A stretch of 64,000 bases of DNA from Photorhabdus heterorhabditis (GTDB lineage Bacteria; Pseudomonadota; Gammaproteobacteria; Enterobacterales; Enterobacteriaceae). The stretch is taken from positions 1 to 64,000 of the forward strand of contig NZ_RCWA01000020.1 of NCBI RefSeq assembly GCF_018448905.1, given 5' to 3'. Shown here in pieces: positions 1-8,243 of the stretch (positions within the stretch are counted from its first letter, which is position 1; every line of letters starts with the position of its first letter). The notes below the pieces were generated by a model. The model was given only the letters and a program-made list of their open reading frames with translations, was not told where the DNA came from and made no database searches. The translations under genes were made by a program, and so were the position numbers.

Positions 1-1
1 T

Positions 2-118
2 ATCAATGCGGCGCTCAACATCCGGCGCAAGGGCATACAGGAATTACAGGCGGCGGGACTCGTCGTTTCTGCCCATGGAGGCCAGCGTAAATCCGTCACA
101 CAGACGGTTGCGGCCTGA
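2..118 (+). CDS. tnpB: IS200/IS605-family TnpB, C-terminal end (cut by window edge)
   Basis: An open frame runs in from the left edge and stops at 116-118. The last 38 residues contain NAALNIRRKGIQEL, which matches the C-terminal end of TnpB proteins, where the last RuvC motif (D-x-N-A-A-x-N-I) lies. TnpB is an RNA-guided DNA endonuclease of IS200/IS605 elements. The rest of the gene is outside the window, so whether it is intact cannot be judged. The hairpin that follows directly supports the call. It is convergent with yibQ. Confidence 0.7.
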   Translation: MNAALNIRRKGIQELQAAGLVVSAHGGQRKSVTQTVAA

Positions 119-162
119 GAAGTGGGAAGCCTCGCCGTTTACGGCGGGGAGCAGTCACGTGA
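119..162 (+). mobile_element. Right end of IS605-type element (hairpin)
   Basis: Just after the tnpB stop there is a GC-rich stem-loop, CCTCGCCGT-TT-ACGGCGGGG (131-149), followed by AGCAGTCACG. This layout is characteristic of the subterminal hairpin at the right end of IS605-group elements; in active elements this segment also forms the 3' end of the TnpB guide RNA. The exact terminal base is not defined by the sequence alone, so the end coordinate is approximate. Confidence 0.6.
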
Positions 163-166
163 GTTT

Positions 167-1075
167 CTATTTTGTTTTATCCTGAGATTTATCTCCGGTC
201 AATTTCTGAATATATTGGCTCACTGTATTCACAATAGGGTTATCAACCAGAGTATCGCCAATGATTGCCAGATAGTCTTTGCTGGTAACGGTATCTGGTG
301 CCTCTTTTATTTCACACTGCTTGCCCCATTTATGCTGATTGCCACTAGCAGGTGTACCACTTAACAGCATGCTTGGGCTGACTAATTCAATATCAGCGGG
401 AAGTGTTGGCAACATTTTTTGTAATGCACGAATGGTTGTTGGGTGAGGATGGCCGATAGCAATAGCTGAGCCATTCTTACGGGCAATAGAGATTGCCCGG
501 TTTAACTGATAATGAGTTTCCGCCTCTGATTGTACATCGTCTAGAAAAATATTCCGGCGGATAACACGGACAGGCGTGCCTTGCGCTGCCTTTGTTACTT
601 GGGAATTACCAATCGTTACACTATCGAGAAAATAGAGATGATAGCGGGACAGTGAATGCATAACTTTCTGCATTCCCGGCAAGCTTGAAGTCATGGCGCT
701 GCCCATATGGTTATTCATTCCTACAGCATAAGGGACTTTTTGTATTGCTTGCTGGATGATACGGTCAATTTCTTCACTGCTCATTGTTGTCAGGAGTGTA
801 TCTGGCTCTAACCGTTGTTTACTGAGCGGTGCCATTGGTAGATGAATTAAGATTTCTCGTCTTTGCTTATGTGCTTTTTCCGCCATTTCCCTGCCATGTG
901 GGGAATCTGGCAGAATGGCGATAGAAATCGCAACGGGCATCTGCAATATTTTGCTTTCATTATGAGGACGGTAGCCAAAGTCATCAATAACAATGGCCAG
1001 ACGAGAGGCATTGGCTTGCAGACTCAAAAATAACAGAGCGATAGCAATGAATTTTGTGAACCAAAGTTGTCTCAT
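167..1075 (-). CDS. yibQ: Divergent polysaccharide deacetylase family protein YibQ
   Basis: About 302 residues with an N-terminal signal peptide (LLFLSLQANA, cleaved near residue 25) followed by LAIVIDDFGYRP, the hallmark start of the divergent polysaccharide deacetylase (DUF610) fold. MNNHMGS and AIGHPHPTT further on are the other conserved motifs. The protein is expected in the periplasm; its substrate is unknown. The start at 1075 (MRQLW) is chosen over 1090 because it puts the hydrophobic signal directly at the N-terminus and leaves a 4-bp gap to envC, with which it forms an operon as in E. coli. Confidence 0.88.
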   Translation of the reverse strand: MRQLWFTKFIAIALLFLSLQANASRLAIVIDDFGYRPHNESKILQMPVAISIAILPDSPHGREMAEKAHKQRREILIHLPMAPLSKQRLEPDTLLTTMSSEEIDRIIQQAIQKVPYAVGMNNHMGSAMTSSLPGMQKVMHSLSRYHLYFLDSVTIGNSQVTKAAQGTPVRVIRRNIFLDDVQSEAETHYQLNRAISIARKNGSAIAIGHPHPTTIRALQKMLPTLPADIELVSPSMLLSGTPASGNQHKWGKQCEIKEAPDTVTSKDYLAIIGDTLVDNPIVNTVSQYIQKLTGDKSQDKTK

Positions 1076-1079
1076 CTGA

Positions 1080-2387
1080 TTATCTCCCAAGCCATGGTTG
1101 TGGGTTTACAGCTCTTCCCTGACGGCGGATTTCGAAATAAAGTGCGGGTTGATTTTGGCCGCCGCTGTTACCGACCAGTGCGATAGGTTGCCCGGCACGA
1201 ACTTGTTGACCAACGCTGACCAAGGCACTTTGATTATAGCCATAGAGACTCATATCGCCTTTACCGTGTTCTATAACGACGACCAGCCCATAGCCTTGCA
1301 ACCAGTCAGCTAATAGTACCCGGCCATCGGATATCGCTTTGACTTCAGTACCTTCTGTGGCAGAAATCACCATACCTTTCCAGCGTAACTCACCTTGCAG
1401 GGCTTCCCCAAACCCATGTATCACTCGGCCGTGGACAGGCCAGATTGCCTGACCAGCCGGGCGTCCGAGGCCACCGGTACGCGCCATTAATGCACGTTCA
1501 TCTTCAGTAGGTTTATAGCTAGAACCTCTTTGCTGTGCTTGCTTCTGTTTCGCTGCAACTTGCGCACGGACACGAGCTGCTTCTCTGGCTTCCCTTTCAG
1601 CACGAGCTTTCGCTTCTCGCTCTGCTTTGGCAATTTTATCTCTCAGACGGGTTTCATTTTGTTTTAACTCAGCAAGGTATTGCTGGTCTTTCTTCAGGGA
1701 AGATTCCAGCTCCGTTAGGGTTTTTTGCCGGGCATTGCGGGCAACTTCCATCTGCTGCTTTTGTTGCTGTTGTTCGGCCAGAATTTGTTTCTGTTCTTCT
1801 TGTTTTTGCTGCTCAAGTTTTTTCTGTTCAGTTAAATCAACGGTGGTTTGCTCAAGCTTAACAATAGTGTCTTGGCGGGCTTGATTAAGATAACTATAGT
1901 AAGCGAGGATGCGCTCACCACGTTTGCCTTCCTCACCTTTGAACATAAGTTCAAGCCCTTGATGTTGCCCCTGACGAAATGCTGCATCTAACTGGCGTGC
2001 CAGCATATCTTGTTGCAGTTTTTGCTGTTTTCTCAGTTTCTTGATATTGGCATTGAGAATAATAATTTCTTTATTCAGCTTACTGAGTTGAGTTTGGGTA
2101 CTGTATAGAGAGCGACCAACTTTAGAAATTGTATTTTCCTGATCTTCCAGTTGACTTAACAACGTGCCGCGTTGTTGTTGTTGTTGTTGCACGCTCTTCT
2201 CTTTTTCTGCGATGTTTTGCTGAAGATCTTTAAGTTGGTTTTTATTGTCGGTAATCTGGTTGGCAAAGGTATTAAAACTGAAAACAGCAGACAGGAAAGC
2301 ACAGAACAATAAGACATGGATTTTGTTCTGCCATAGGTTCTGATTGAGCCGATAATTACGGCTATATATTTCTTTGTTGTCAGCCAT
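1080..2387 (-). CDS. envC: Murein hydrolase activator EnvC
   Basis: 435 residues. The N-terminus has a membrane/signal segment (about 24-42, LLFCAFLSAVFSFNTFA), then a long Gln/Lys/Glu-rich coiled coil (about 45-285), then a C-terminal LytM/M23 domain (about 315-433). The M23 zinc ligands are degenerate: YFEIR replaces the usual HFE motif and the first ligand positions are lost. This is as expected for EnvC, which has no hydrolase activity and instead activates the amidases AmiA and AmiB at the septum under FtsEX control. yibQ follows 4 bp downstream. In E. coli gpmI precedes envC; it is absent here. Confidence 0.95.
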   Translation of the reverse strand: MADNKEIYSRNYRLNQNLWQNKIHVLLFCAFLSAVFSFNTFANQITDNKNQLKDLQQNIAEKEKSVQQQQQQRGTLLSQLEDQENTISKVGRSLYSTQTQLSKLNKEIIILNANIKKLRKQQKLQQDMLARQLDAAFRQGQHQGLELMFKGEEGKRGERILAYYSYLNQARQDTIVKLEQTTVDLTEQKKLEQQKQEEQKQILAEQQQQKQQMEVARNARQKTLTELESSLKKDQQYLAELKQNETRLRDKIAKAEREAKARAEREAREAARVRAQVAAKQKQAQQRGSSYKPTEDERALMARTGGLGRPAGQAIWPVHGRVIHGFGEALQGELRWKGMVISATEGTEVKAISDGRVLLADWLQGYGLVVVIEHGKGDMSLYGYNQSALVSVGQQVRAGQPIALVGNSGGQNQPALYFEIRRQGRAVNPQPWLGR

Positions 2388-2392
2388 TTATA

Positions 2393-2519
2393 TATACCTG
2401 TTATCTTTCAAGTTGCCCCTTTGTTGGCTGCACTCACTCACCCCGGTCACAGAGTTATCTATGCTCCCGGGGATTCGCTCCCTTGCCGTCGCGATGCATC
2501 TTGAAATCTATTGGGTATA
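2393..2519. repeat. ERIC element, full length (127 bp)
   Basis: Imperfect palindrome bounded by TATACCTGTTATCTTTCAAG and CTTGAAATCTATTGGGTATA, with the central conserved CACCCCGGTCAC...TATGCTCCCGGGGATTCGC portion targeted by ERIC primers. It is exactly 127 bp, the canonical ERIC length. It lies 5 bp upstream of the envC start, so it would be in the envC leader. Confidence 0.93.
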
Positions 2520-2874
2520 GACATACCTTGCTACGATATACGCCATATTATTCCATGATGAACAATTACTTACCAGATGCTGTGTTGATTTTTTACACTT
2601 TCAGATAATGCTGTCTTAACATTGAAATTGGATAATAATAAACATATTAGCTACTTTAGCCTATTTATTGCCGAAATTCCTTATGTATTCAGTGTGGCAG
2701 AGAATATTCTGGGTATGAACTTAAAACCCACCACTTTCAAGATATTTTTATTTTTCTCGAAACTCTCCGCAAAATTTCATTGAGCTTGCGCTATTTGGCT
2801 GTAATTGACGCAACACAAAGGTATACTCTGGAACCTTAGCTATTTGTTATTAACCAACGGGAGTTTTTGCCCCC
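2520..2874. other. Intergenic region before yibN
   Basis: About 355 bp between the ERIC and yibN with no credible ORF. It must hold the divergent promoters for envC and yibN. No strong operator or RNA structure was recognised. In E. coli gpmI occupies the envC-proximal position here. Confidence 0.5.
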
Positions 2875-3312
2875 ATGCTGCAAGAAATCATGCAATTTAT
2901 TAACCAGAATATGATCCTTAGCCTCGCTTGGATTGCGTTGCTGGTTGCCGTTATTGTGACTACGGCGAGAGGTTTCTTCTCTAAAACCAAAGAGATAACC
3001 CGTGTACAAGCTATTAATTTGATCAATAAAGAAGAAGCTATCGTTGTGGATTTGCGTTCCCGTGAAGATTTCCGCAAAGGGCATATCATTGGTTCAATAA
3101 ATTTGACTCCATCTGAAATTAAAGACAGCAATCTGGCAGAGTTGGAAAAACATAAAGGACAGCCTGTGATTGTTGTTTCAGCTAATGGTACTGAATCTCG
3201 TACTCCGGCTGAAAATCTTATCCGTGCTGGCTTTGAACACGTATGTTCTCTGAAAGAAGGATTAGCTGGCTGGACGGGTGAAAATTTGCCATTGGCGCGT
3301 GGTAAAAAGTAA
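2875..3312 (+). CDS. yibN: Rhodanese-like protein YibN
   Basis: 145 residues: one N-terminal transmembrane helix (about 12-30, [19 protein letters not shown]) followed by a rhodanese domain (about 40-140) with [20 protein letters not shown]. The usual catalytic Cys position reads [12 protein letters not shown], with no cysteine in the active-site loop, so sulfurtransferase activity is doubtful, as for E. coli YibN. It is first in the run yibN-secB-gpsA-cysE. In E. coli grxC follows yibN; here it is missing. Confidence 0.92.
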   Translation: MLQEIMQFINQNMILSLAWIALLVAVIVTTARGFFSKTKEITRVQAINLINKEEAIVVDLRSREDFRKGHIIGSINLTPSEIKDSNLAELEKHKGQPVIVVSANGTESRTPAENLIRAGFEHVCSLKEGLAGWTGENLPLARGKK

Positions 3313-3321
3313 TCATTTGGG

Positions 3322-3341
3322 TGTGAGTGGTTACACTCACA
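3322..3341 (+). terminator. Stem-loop between yibN and secB
   Basis: Perfect 8-bp inverted repeat TGTGAGTG-GTTA-CACTCACA 9 bp after the yibN stop. The T-run is poor (ATAGAGAATTT), so it may be an attenuator or a processing/stability hairpin rather than a full terminator. Confidence 0.4.
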
Positions 3342-3384
3342 TAGAGAATTTAATAAGGACATCTAAAGAAAGGTAACAATTATT

Positions 3385-3861
3385 ATGTCAGACCAAAACA
3401 ACACAGAAATGACTTTCCAGATCCAACGTATCTATACCAAAGATATCTCTTTTGAAGCACCAAACGCGCCACAGGTGTTTCAGCAGGAATGGCAACCGGA
3501 AGTAAAACTGGACTTGGATACGGCTTCCAGTGAGTTGGCTCAAGGGGTTTATGAAGTTGTTCTGCGTGTCACTGTGACGGCAACTCTGGGTGAAGAGACT
3601 GCATTCTTATGTGAAATACAGCAAGGCGGTATTTTCTCTATCGAAGGTATCGAAGGAACCCAGCTGGCTCATTGTCTGGGTGCATATTGTCCAAATATCC
3701 TGTTCCCATATGCCCGTGAATGCATCACCAGCTTGGTGAGTCGTGGTACTTTCCCACAACTGAATCTGGCTCCGGTAAACTTTGATGCTTTGTTCATGAA
3801 TTACCTGCAACAGCAGGCAGAACAATCTCAGGATGGTGAGCAGGCTCAACAGGAAGCCTAA
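3385..3861 (+). CDS. secB: Protein-export chaperone SecB
   Basis: 158 residues, full family length. Conserved SecB features are visible: [19 protein letters not shown] near the N-terminus, [20 protein letters not shown] at about 106-125, and an acidic/Gln-rich tail. SecB works as a tetramer in the cytoplasm, keeping preproteins unfolded and delivering them to SecA. A purine-rich AAAGAAAGG lies upstream of the ATG. The stop codon overlaps the gpsA start (TAATG), implying translational coupling. Confidence 0.98.
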   Translation: MSDQNNTEMTFQIQRIYTKDISFEAPNAPQVFQQEWQPEVKLDLDTASSELAQGVYEVVLRVTVTATLGEETAFLCEIQQGGIFSIEGIEGTQLAHCLGAYCPNILFPYARECITSLVSRGTFPQLNLAPVNFDALFMNYLQQQAEQSQDGEQAQQEA

Positions 3862-4883
3862 TGAATAACACTGCTTCTATGACAGTTATCGGTGCCGGTT
3901 CATACGGCACCGCATTAGCCATTACGTTAGCTCGTAATGGTCATGATGTTGTGCTCTGGGGGCATAATCCAGCGCATATTCAAGCTTTGCAGCAGGCACG
4001 TTGTAATCAGGAGTTTCTGCCGGATGTGACTTTTCCTGATAGTTTATTGCTTGAAGCAAACCTGACAAAAGCACTGGCGGCAAGCCGCAACATTCTTGTT
4101 GTCGTTCCCAGCCATGTGTTTGGTGAGGTGTTAAAGCAGGTGGAATCGCATCTGCGACCTGACTCTCGTATTGTCTGGGCAACTAAAGGCTTGGAAGCTG
4201 ATACAGGCCGATTATTGCAGGATGTGGCTCGAGAGATACTCGGTAATGAAATACCGTTGGCGGTACTTTCTGGTCCAACGTTTGCCAAAGAACTTGCGGC
4301 GGGTTTACCCACTGCGATTGCTATCTCTGCTACTGAACCTGCTTTTGGTGATGAGCTTCAGCAATTATTCCATTGTGGCAAAAGTTTCCGTGTTTATAAA
4401 AACCCTGATTTTATTGGTGTTCAGCTTGGCGGTGCCGTAAAAAACGTCATTGCTATTGGCGCCGGAATATCTGACGGTATGGGATTTGGTGCTAATGCCC
4501 GCACAGCATTGATTACCCGTGGATTAACAGAAATGAGTCGTCTTGGTACAGCGCTTGGCGCTGATCCTTCCACCTTTATGGGCATGGCAGGACTGGGCGA
4601 TTTGGTTTTAACTTGTACTGACAACCAATCACGTAACCGTCGCTTTGGCATGATGTTGGGGCAAGGAATAAATGTTGAAGAAGCCCAGAGCCAGATTGGG
4701 CAGGTTGTTGAAGGTTACCGCAACACCAAAGAAGTACGCGCATTGGCTGAACGTGCTGGTGTGGAGATGCCGATTGCAGAACAAATCTATCAAATACTGT
4801 ATTGCAATAAAAATGTAATAGAAGCTGCTCAAGCACTGTTAGGAAGAGCCAGAAAGGATGAGAGCGATGATGTACGCTCTTAA
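3861..4883 (+). CDS. gpsA: Glycerol-3-phosphate dehydrogenase [NAD(P)+] GpsA
   Basis: 340 residues. The N-terminal Rossmann motif is [12 protein letters not shown] and the catalytic-domain motifs LSGPTFAKE and [20 protein letters not shown] contain the conserved Lys. The enzyme makes sn-glycerol 3-phosphate from dihydroxyacetone phosphate for phospholipid synthesis. The ATG overlaps the last base of secB, and cysE follows, as in E. coli. Confidence 0.98.
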   Translation: MNNTASMTVIGAGSYGTALAITLARNGHDVVLWGHNPAHIQALQQARCNQEFLPDVTFPDSLLLEANLTKALAASRNILVVVPSHVFGEVLKQVESHLRPDSRIVWATKGLEADTGRLLQDVAREILGNEIPLAVLSGPTFAKELAAGLPTAIAISATEPAFGDELQQLFHCGKSFRVYKNPDFIGVQLGGAVKNVIAIGAGISDGMGFGANARTALITRGLTEMSRLGTALGADPSTFMGMAGLGDLVLTCTDNQSRNRRFGMMLGQGINVEEAQSQIGQVVEGYRNTKEVRALAERAGVEMPIAEQIYQILYCNKNVIEAAQALLGRARKDESDDVRS

Positions 4884-4935
4884 ATCAGAATAAAAATTTA
4901 AAGTAAGATAGGTTCTAATTGTGAGAGTAAACGTT

Positions 4936-5757
4936 ATGTCACTAGAAGAATTGGACGAAGTTTGGAAGAACATAAAAACAGAAGCGAGAGCACTGGCTGA
5001 ATGTGAACCGATGTTGGCCAGTTTTTTTCATGCGACGTTACTCAAGCATGAAAATCTTGGTAGTGCCTTAAGTTATATGTTGGCTAATAAACTGGCCACA
5101 CCGATTATGCCGGCTATTGCTGTCAGAGAAATTGTAGAAGAAGCCTATGGCTCAGATCAGAATATGATTGTCTCAGCTGCTCGTGACATCATAGCCGTAC
5201 GTTTACGTGATCCTGCGGTAGATAAATACTCGACTCCTCTGCTTTACCTCAAGGGATTTCATGCTTTGCAAGCCTATCGTATTGCCCATTGGATATGGGG
5301 AGAGGGAAGAAAAGCATTAGCGATTTACCTGCAAAACCAGATTTCAATGTCTTTTAGCGTTGATATTCATCCGGCGGCGAAGATTGGCTGTGGCATCATG
5401 CTTGACCATGCTACCGGTATTGTCATTGGTGAAACAGCTGTGGTGGAGAATGATGTTTCTATCCTGCAATCTGTAACCCTTGGTGGTACAGGTAAATCAG
5501 GGGGTGATCGTCACCCTAAAGTCAGGGAAGGAGTGATGATTGGCGCAGGTTCAAAAATACTTGGCAATATCGAAATTGGTCGTGGGGCAAAAATTGGCGC
5601 CGGTTCGGTTGTCCTTCGCTCTGTACCTCCACACACAACAGCTGCTGGTGTACCTGCCCGGATTGTTGGTAAACCTGAAAGCGAAAAGCCATCACTGGAT
5701 ATGAACCAGCACTTTAATGGAATCAACCATGGTTTTGAGTATGGTGATGGGATTTGA
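4936..5757 (+). CDS. cysE: Serine O-acetyltransferase CysE
   Basis: 273 residues from ATG 4936, the same length as E. coli CysE (MSxEELxxVW); an in-frame GTG at 4921 would add five residues and is less likely. The N-terminal helical domain is followed by a left-handed beta-helix with hexapeptide repeats (IHPAAKIGCGIML, DHATGIVIGETAV, GGTGKSGGDRHPK). It makes O-acetylserine from serine and acetyl-CoA, the first step of cysteine synthesis, and pairs with O-acetylserine sulfhydrylase through its C-terminal ...YGDGI tail, which is present. Confidence 0.97.
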   Translation: MSLEELDEVWKNIKTEARALAECEPMLASFFHATLLKHENLGSALSYMLANKLATPIMPAIAVREIVEEAYGSDQNMIVSAARDIIAVRLRDPAVDKYSTPLLYLKGFHALQAYRIAHWIWGEGRKALAIYLQNQISMSFSVDIHPAAKIGCGIMLDHATGIVIGETAVVENDVSILQSVTLGGTGKSGGDRHPKVREGVMIGAGSKILGNIEIGRGAKIGAGSVVLRSVPPHTTAAGVPARIVGKPESEKPSLDMNQHFNGINHGFEYGDGI

Positions 5758-5861
5758 TTTTTTGAACAACTGTATTGAGAAATATTGTTCACAAAGCTGA
5801 ATACTCAAAAATGCCGTGTTTAATGGGTTAGATGCACGGCATTAACTTTAGTCAATGGCAA

Positions 5862-6350
5862 TTACTCTTTCAATAAAGCACCTGAATAACCCAATTGCCG
5901 CCAGGCTTCAAAAACCACAACAGCAACTGAATTAGAGAGATTCATACTGCGGCTGTCCGCCAGCATTGGAATACGGATCTTTTGTTGGGGGGGCATATTA
6001 TCCAAAACATAAGATGGTAGCCCTCTGGTCTCTGGCCCGAACATCAAATAATCCCCATCCTGATAACTTACCGCACTGTGTGCTGATGTTCCTTTCGTCG
6101 TCAGAGCAAACAAACGGGCAGAAAACTCTCCTGTAAACCCTTCATTCTCTAAAAAAGCGTAATAATCATGATGTTGCTTGATATTGGCAAACTCATGATA
6201 ATCCAGCCCGGCGCGACGTAGCCTTTTATCATCCCAGGTAAAACCCAAAGGCTGAATCAGATGCAACTGAAAGCCGGTGTTAGCACAAAGACGAATAATA
6301 TTACCGGTATTAGGTGGGATTTCAGGTTCAAATAAAACGATGTTTAGCAT
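5862..6350 (-). CDS. trmL: tRNA (cytidine(34)-2'-O)-methyltransferase TrmL
   Basis: 162 residues from [21 protein letters not shown]; an upstream in-frame ATG at 6374 would add eight residues not found in the family. SPOUT-class knot motifs are clear: [22 protein letters not shown] and [20 protein letters not shown]. It 2'-O-methylates the wobble base of certain tRNA-Leu species. It is convergent with cysE, as in E. coli, and marks the left border of the O-antigen region. Confidence 0.95.
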   Translation of the reverse strand: MLNIVLFEPEIPPNTGNIIRLCANTGFQLHLIQPLGFTWDDKRLRRAGLDYHEFANIKQHHDYYAFLENEGFTGEFSARLFALTTKGTSAHSAVSYQDGDYLMFGPETRGLPSYVLDNMPPQQKIRIPMLADSRSMNLSNSVAVVVFEAWRQLGYSGALLKE

Positions 6351-6500
6351 ATGCCCCCCAGAAACAAGGGGCACAGATTAGCAGAAATTGAGTAGGGATG
6401 CAGAGGGGATTTCATCTCTGGTTTATCTGTTGGAAAATCTTTCAGAAATTTCTCATCACTCGGATATATTCATTTGTTTGTGGCTACAATATGGCTATTA

Positions 6501-6582
6501 TATACCCTTCATCTTTCAAGCTGCTGCTTTGTTGGCTGCGTTCACTTGCCGCCGCGCTGCAATTTGAAATCTATTGGGTATA
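6501..6582. repeat. Short ERIC-derived element with internal deletion
   Basis: Starts TATACCCTTCATCTTTCAAG and ends ATTTGAAATCTATTGGGTATA like the other ERIC copies, but only 82 bp long. The central conserved core (CACCCCGGTCAC...GGGGATTCGC) is missing and the two arms are joined directly. It lies just upstream of the toxin-antitoxin pair. Confidence 0.8.
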
Positions 6583-6605
6583 GACAAAAAATGAGGGGTT
6601 TTTTT

Positions 6606-6863
6606 ATGGCTGATACTGTTGTACGTGCCCGTGTTAACTCTAAATCCAAAGCGGCGGCGATGGCTAATGCGAAAGCCATGGGACTGAATCTTTCCACTAT
6701 AATTCGTATGGTGGTTAATCGTCTGGCTGTTGAGCCAGAATTACCTACTGAGTTGCTGCAACTTAATCAGGAGACATTACAGGCTATTCGAGATCTGGAA
6801 AATGGCGTAGGTGTTCATCGAGTTGATACGATAGATGAACTAAAGCGTGATCTTGGATGGTAA
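6606..6863 (+). CDS. RelB/DinJ-family antitoxin
   Basis: 85 residues. The N-terminus TVVRARVNSKSKAAAMANAKAMGLNLSTIIRMVVNRL is a ribbon-helix-helix DNA-binding domain of the RelB/DinJ family, and the acidic C-terminal half would wrap the toxin. The start at ATG 6606 is taken in preference to upstream in-frame codons that read through the ERIC remnant. Only 3 bp separate it from the toxin, so the two form one operon, probably autorepressed. A role in addiction or stress survival is inferred from the family. Confidence 0.87.
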   Translation: MADTVVRARVNSKSKAAAMANAKAMGLNLSTIIRMVVNRLAVEPELPTELLQLNQETLQAIRDLENGVGVHRVDTIDELKRDLGW

Positions 6864-6866
6864 ATA

Positions 6867-7133
6867 ATGTTAAAGATTGTTTATCAGAGTCGCTTCAAAA
6901 AAGATGCAAAGCGTTATGCTAATAATAAAAAGGCTCAATCTGTTATCTTGAAAGCTATTGAGCTTTTACAGACTGGTGAACCTTTACCAGAGCGTTACCG
7001 TGAACATTCATTAGCAGTTCAATATATTGGCTACCTTGAATGTCACGGAGCGCCGGATATTTTGCTTATTTATCAGCGTACAAGGACTGAATTAAAACTA
7101 TATCGGGTGGGTAGTCATTCGGATTTATTCTGA
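6867..7133 (+). CDS. YafQ-family mRNA interferase toxin
   Basis: 88 residues, RelE superfamily. The YafQ-type catalytic set is present: REHSL (His), LECHGAPDILLIYQ (His and Asp) and the C-terminal GSHSDLF (His and Phe). YafQ toxins cleave mRNA in the ribosomal A site. It pairs with the antitoxin encoded just upstream. The toxin appears intact. Confidence 0.87.
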   Translation: MLKIVYQSRFKKDAKRYANNKKAQSVILKAIELLQTGEPLPERYREHSLAVQYIGYLECHGAPDILLIYQRTRTELKLYRVGSHSDLF

Positions 7134-7187
7134 ATCTTACTCCTTATTAACTTACTTAAGGAACCAGACAGTATAGAGAGATACATC

Positions 7188-8207
7188 TCAATTAGAGCGA
7201 AAACCATTGGGGTTATTCATCTGCCAGTTCCAGCTATCGCGCATCATATCGTCAATATTGCGTGTTGCTTGCCAGCCGAGAATTTCATGGGCTTTGGATG
7301 GATCAGACCAACACTCAGCAATATCTCCAGGGCGTCTATTTGTAATTTTGTGAGGAATCTTCTTACCTGCGGCTTTCTCAAAAGCATGAAGCAATTCAAG
7401 TACAGAATAACCGGTCCCGGTTCCTAAATTGAAAACTTCATAGGATGGTTGTTTATCCAGATAGTCAATAGCAGCAATATGGCCTTCAGCCAAATCCATC
7501 ACATGAATATAATCACGAACACCGGTGCCATCTTTGGTTGGGTAATCATTGCCATAGACTGATAAACATTCCAGACGACCAATAGCAACCTGAGTGATAT
7601 AAGGCAGCAGATTATTGGGAATACCGTTAGGATCTTCGCCAATCATACCTGATGGATGTGCACCAACAGGATTGAAATATCTCAAGCTAGTGATTTTGAA
7701 ACTTGGCTCGGCAGCGGCAAAATCTTTTAGAACTTGCTCGACCATCAGTTTAGAAGTGCCATAAGGATTAGTTGTACCGCCTACTTTGGCATTTTCAGTT
7801 AGAGGGACAAACTCAGGATCGCCATAAACCGTTGCAGATGAGCTGAAAATCAGTTGATATACGCCATTGGCACGCATAGCCTGCAACAGAACCAGGGTAC
7901 CAGTAACATTATTCTGATAATACTCAAGTGGTTTTCTGGTGGATTCACCAACTGCTTTTAATCCAGCAAAATGGATGACGGTATCTATTTTATTTTCTTG
8001 AAAAATCTTATTTAATAAATTTAGGTCAAGAACATCACCTTGGTAGAACTTTACTGATTTGCCTGTGAGTTTTTCAACTCGGCGAAGAGATTCAGGTGAT
8101 GAATTGCAGAGATTATCAATAACAACAACATCAGCTCCTCTTTCCAGAAGTACTAATACTGTGTGTGAGCCGATGTAGCCGGCTCCGCCGGTGATTAATG
8201 TAGTCAT
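7188..8207 (-). CDS. galE: UDP-glucose 4-epimerase GalE
   Basis: 339 residues, extended SDR. The NAD motif is [13 protein letters not shown], the catalytic [10 protein letters not shown] follows SSSATVYGD, and the C-terminus holds [16 protein letters not shown]. It interconverts UDP-Glc and UDP-Gal (some members also UDP-GlcNAc/GalNAc). It is the last gene of the O-antigen locus, 36 bp after wbpM, and probably supplies UDP-Gal for surface polysaccharide. Its GC content is closer to the genome average than that of its upstream neighbours. Confidence 0.96.
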   Translation of the reverse strand: MTTLITGGAGYIGSHTVLVLLERGADVVVIDNLCNSSPESLRRVEKLTGKSVKFYQGDVLDLNLLNKIFQENKIDTVIHFAGLKAVGESTRKPLEYYQNNVTGTLVLLQAMRANGVYQLIFSSSATVYGDPEFVPLTENAKVGGTTNPYGTSKLMVEQVLKDFAAAEPSFKITSLRYFNPVGAHPSGMIGEDPNGIPNNLLPYITQVAIGRLECLSVYGNDYPTKDGTGVRDYIHVMDLAEGHIAAIDYLDKQPSYEVFNLGTGTGYSVLELLHAFEKAAGKKIPHKITNRRPGDIAECWSDPSKAHEILGWQATRNIDDMMRDSWNWQMNNPNGFRSN

Positions 8208-8243
8208 ATTATTTCTGTTTTAGTAGATTAGAATGTTTATGTA

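Noticed and set aside
1535-1884. Two plus-strand ORFs opposite the envC coiled coil
   Set aside because: Antisense to a repetitive Gln/Lys-rich coding region, Cys/Phe-rich translations; typical shadows.
6398-6583. ORF covering the short ERIC
   Set aside because: It translates repeat sequence; no family resemblance, no ribosome site.
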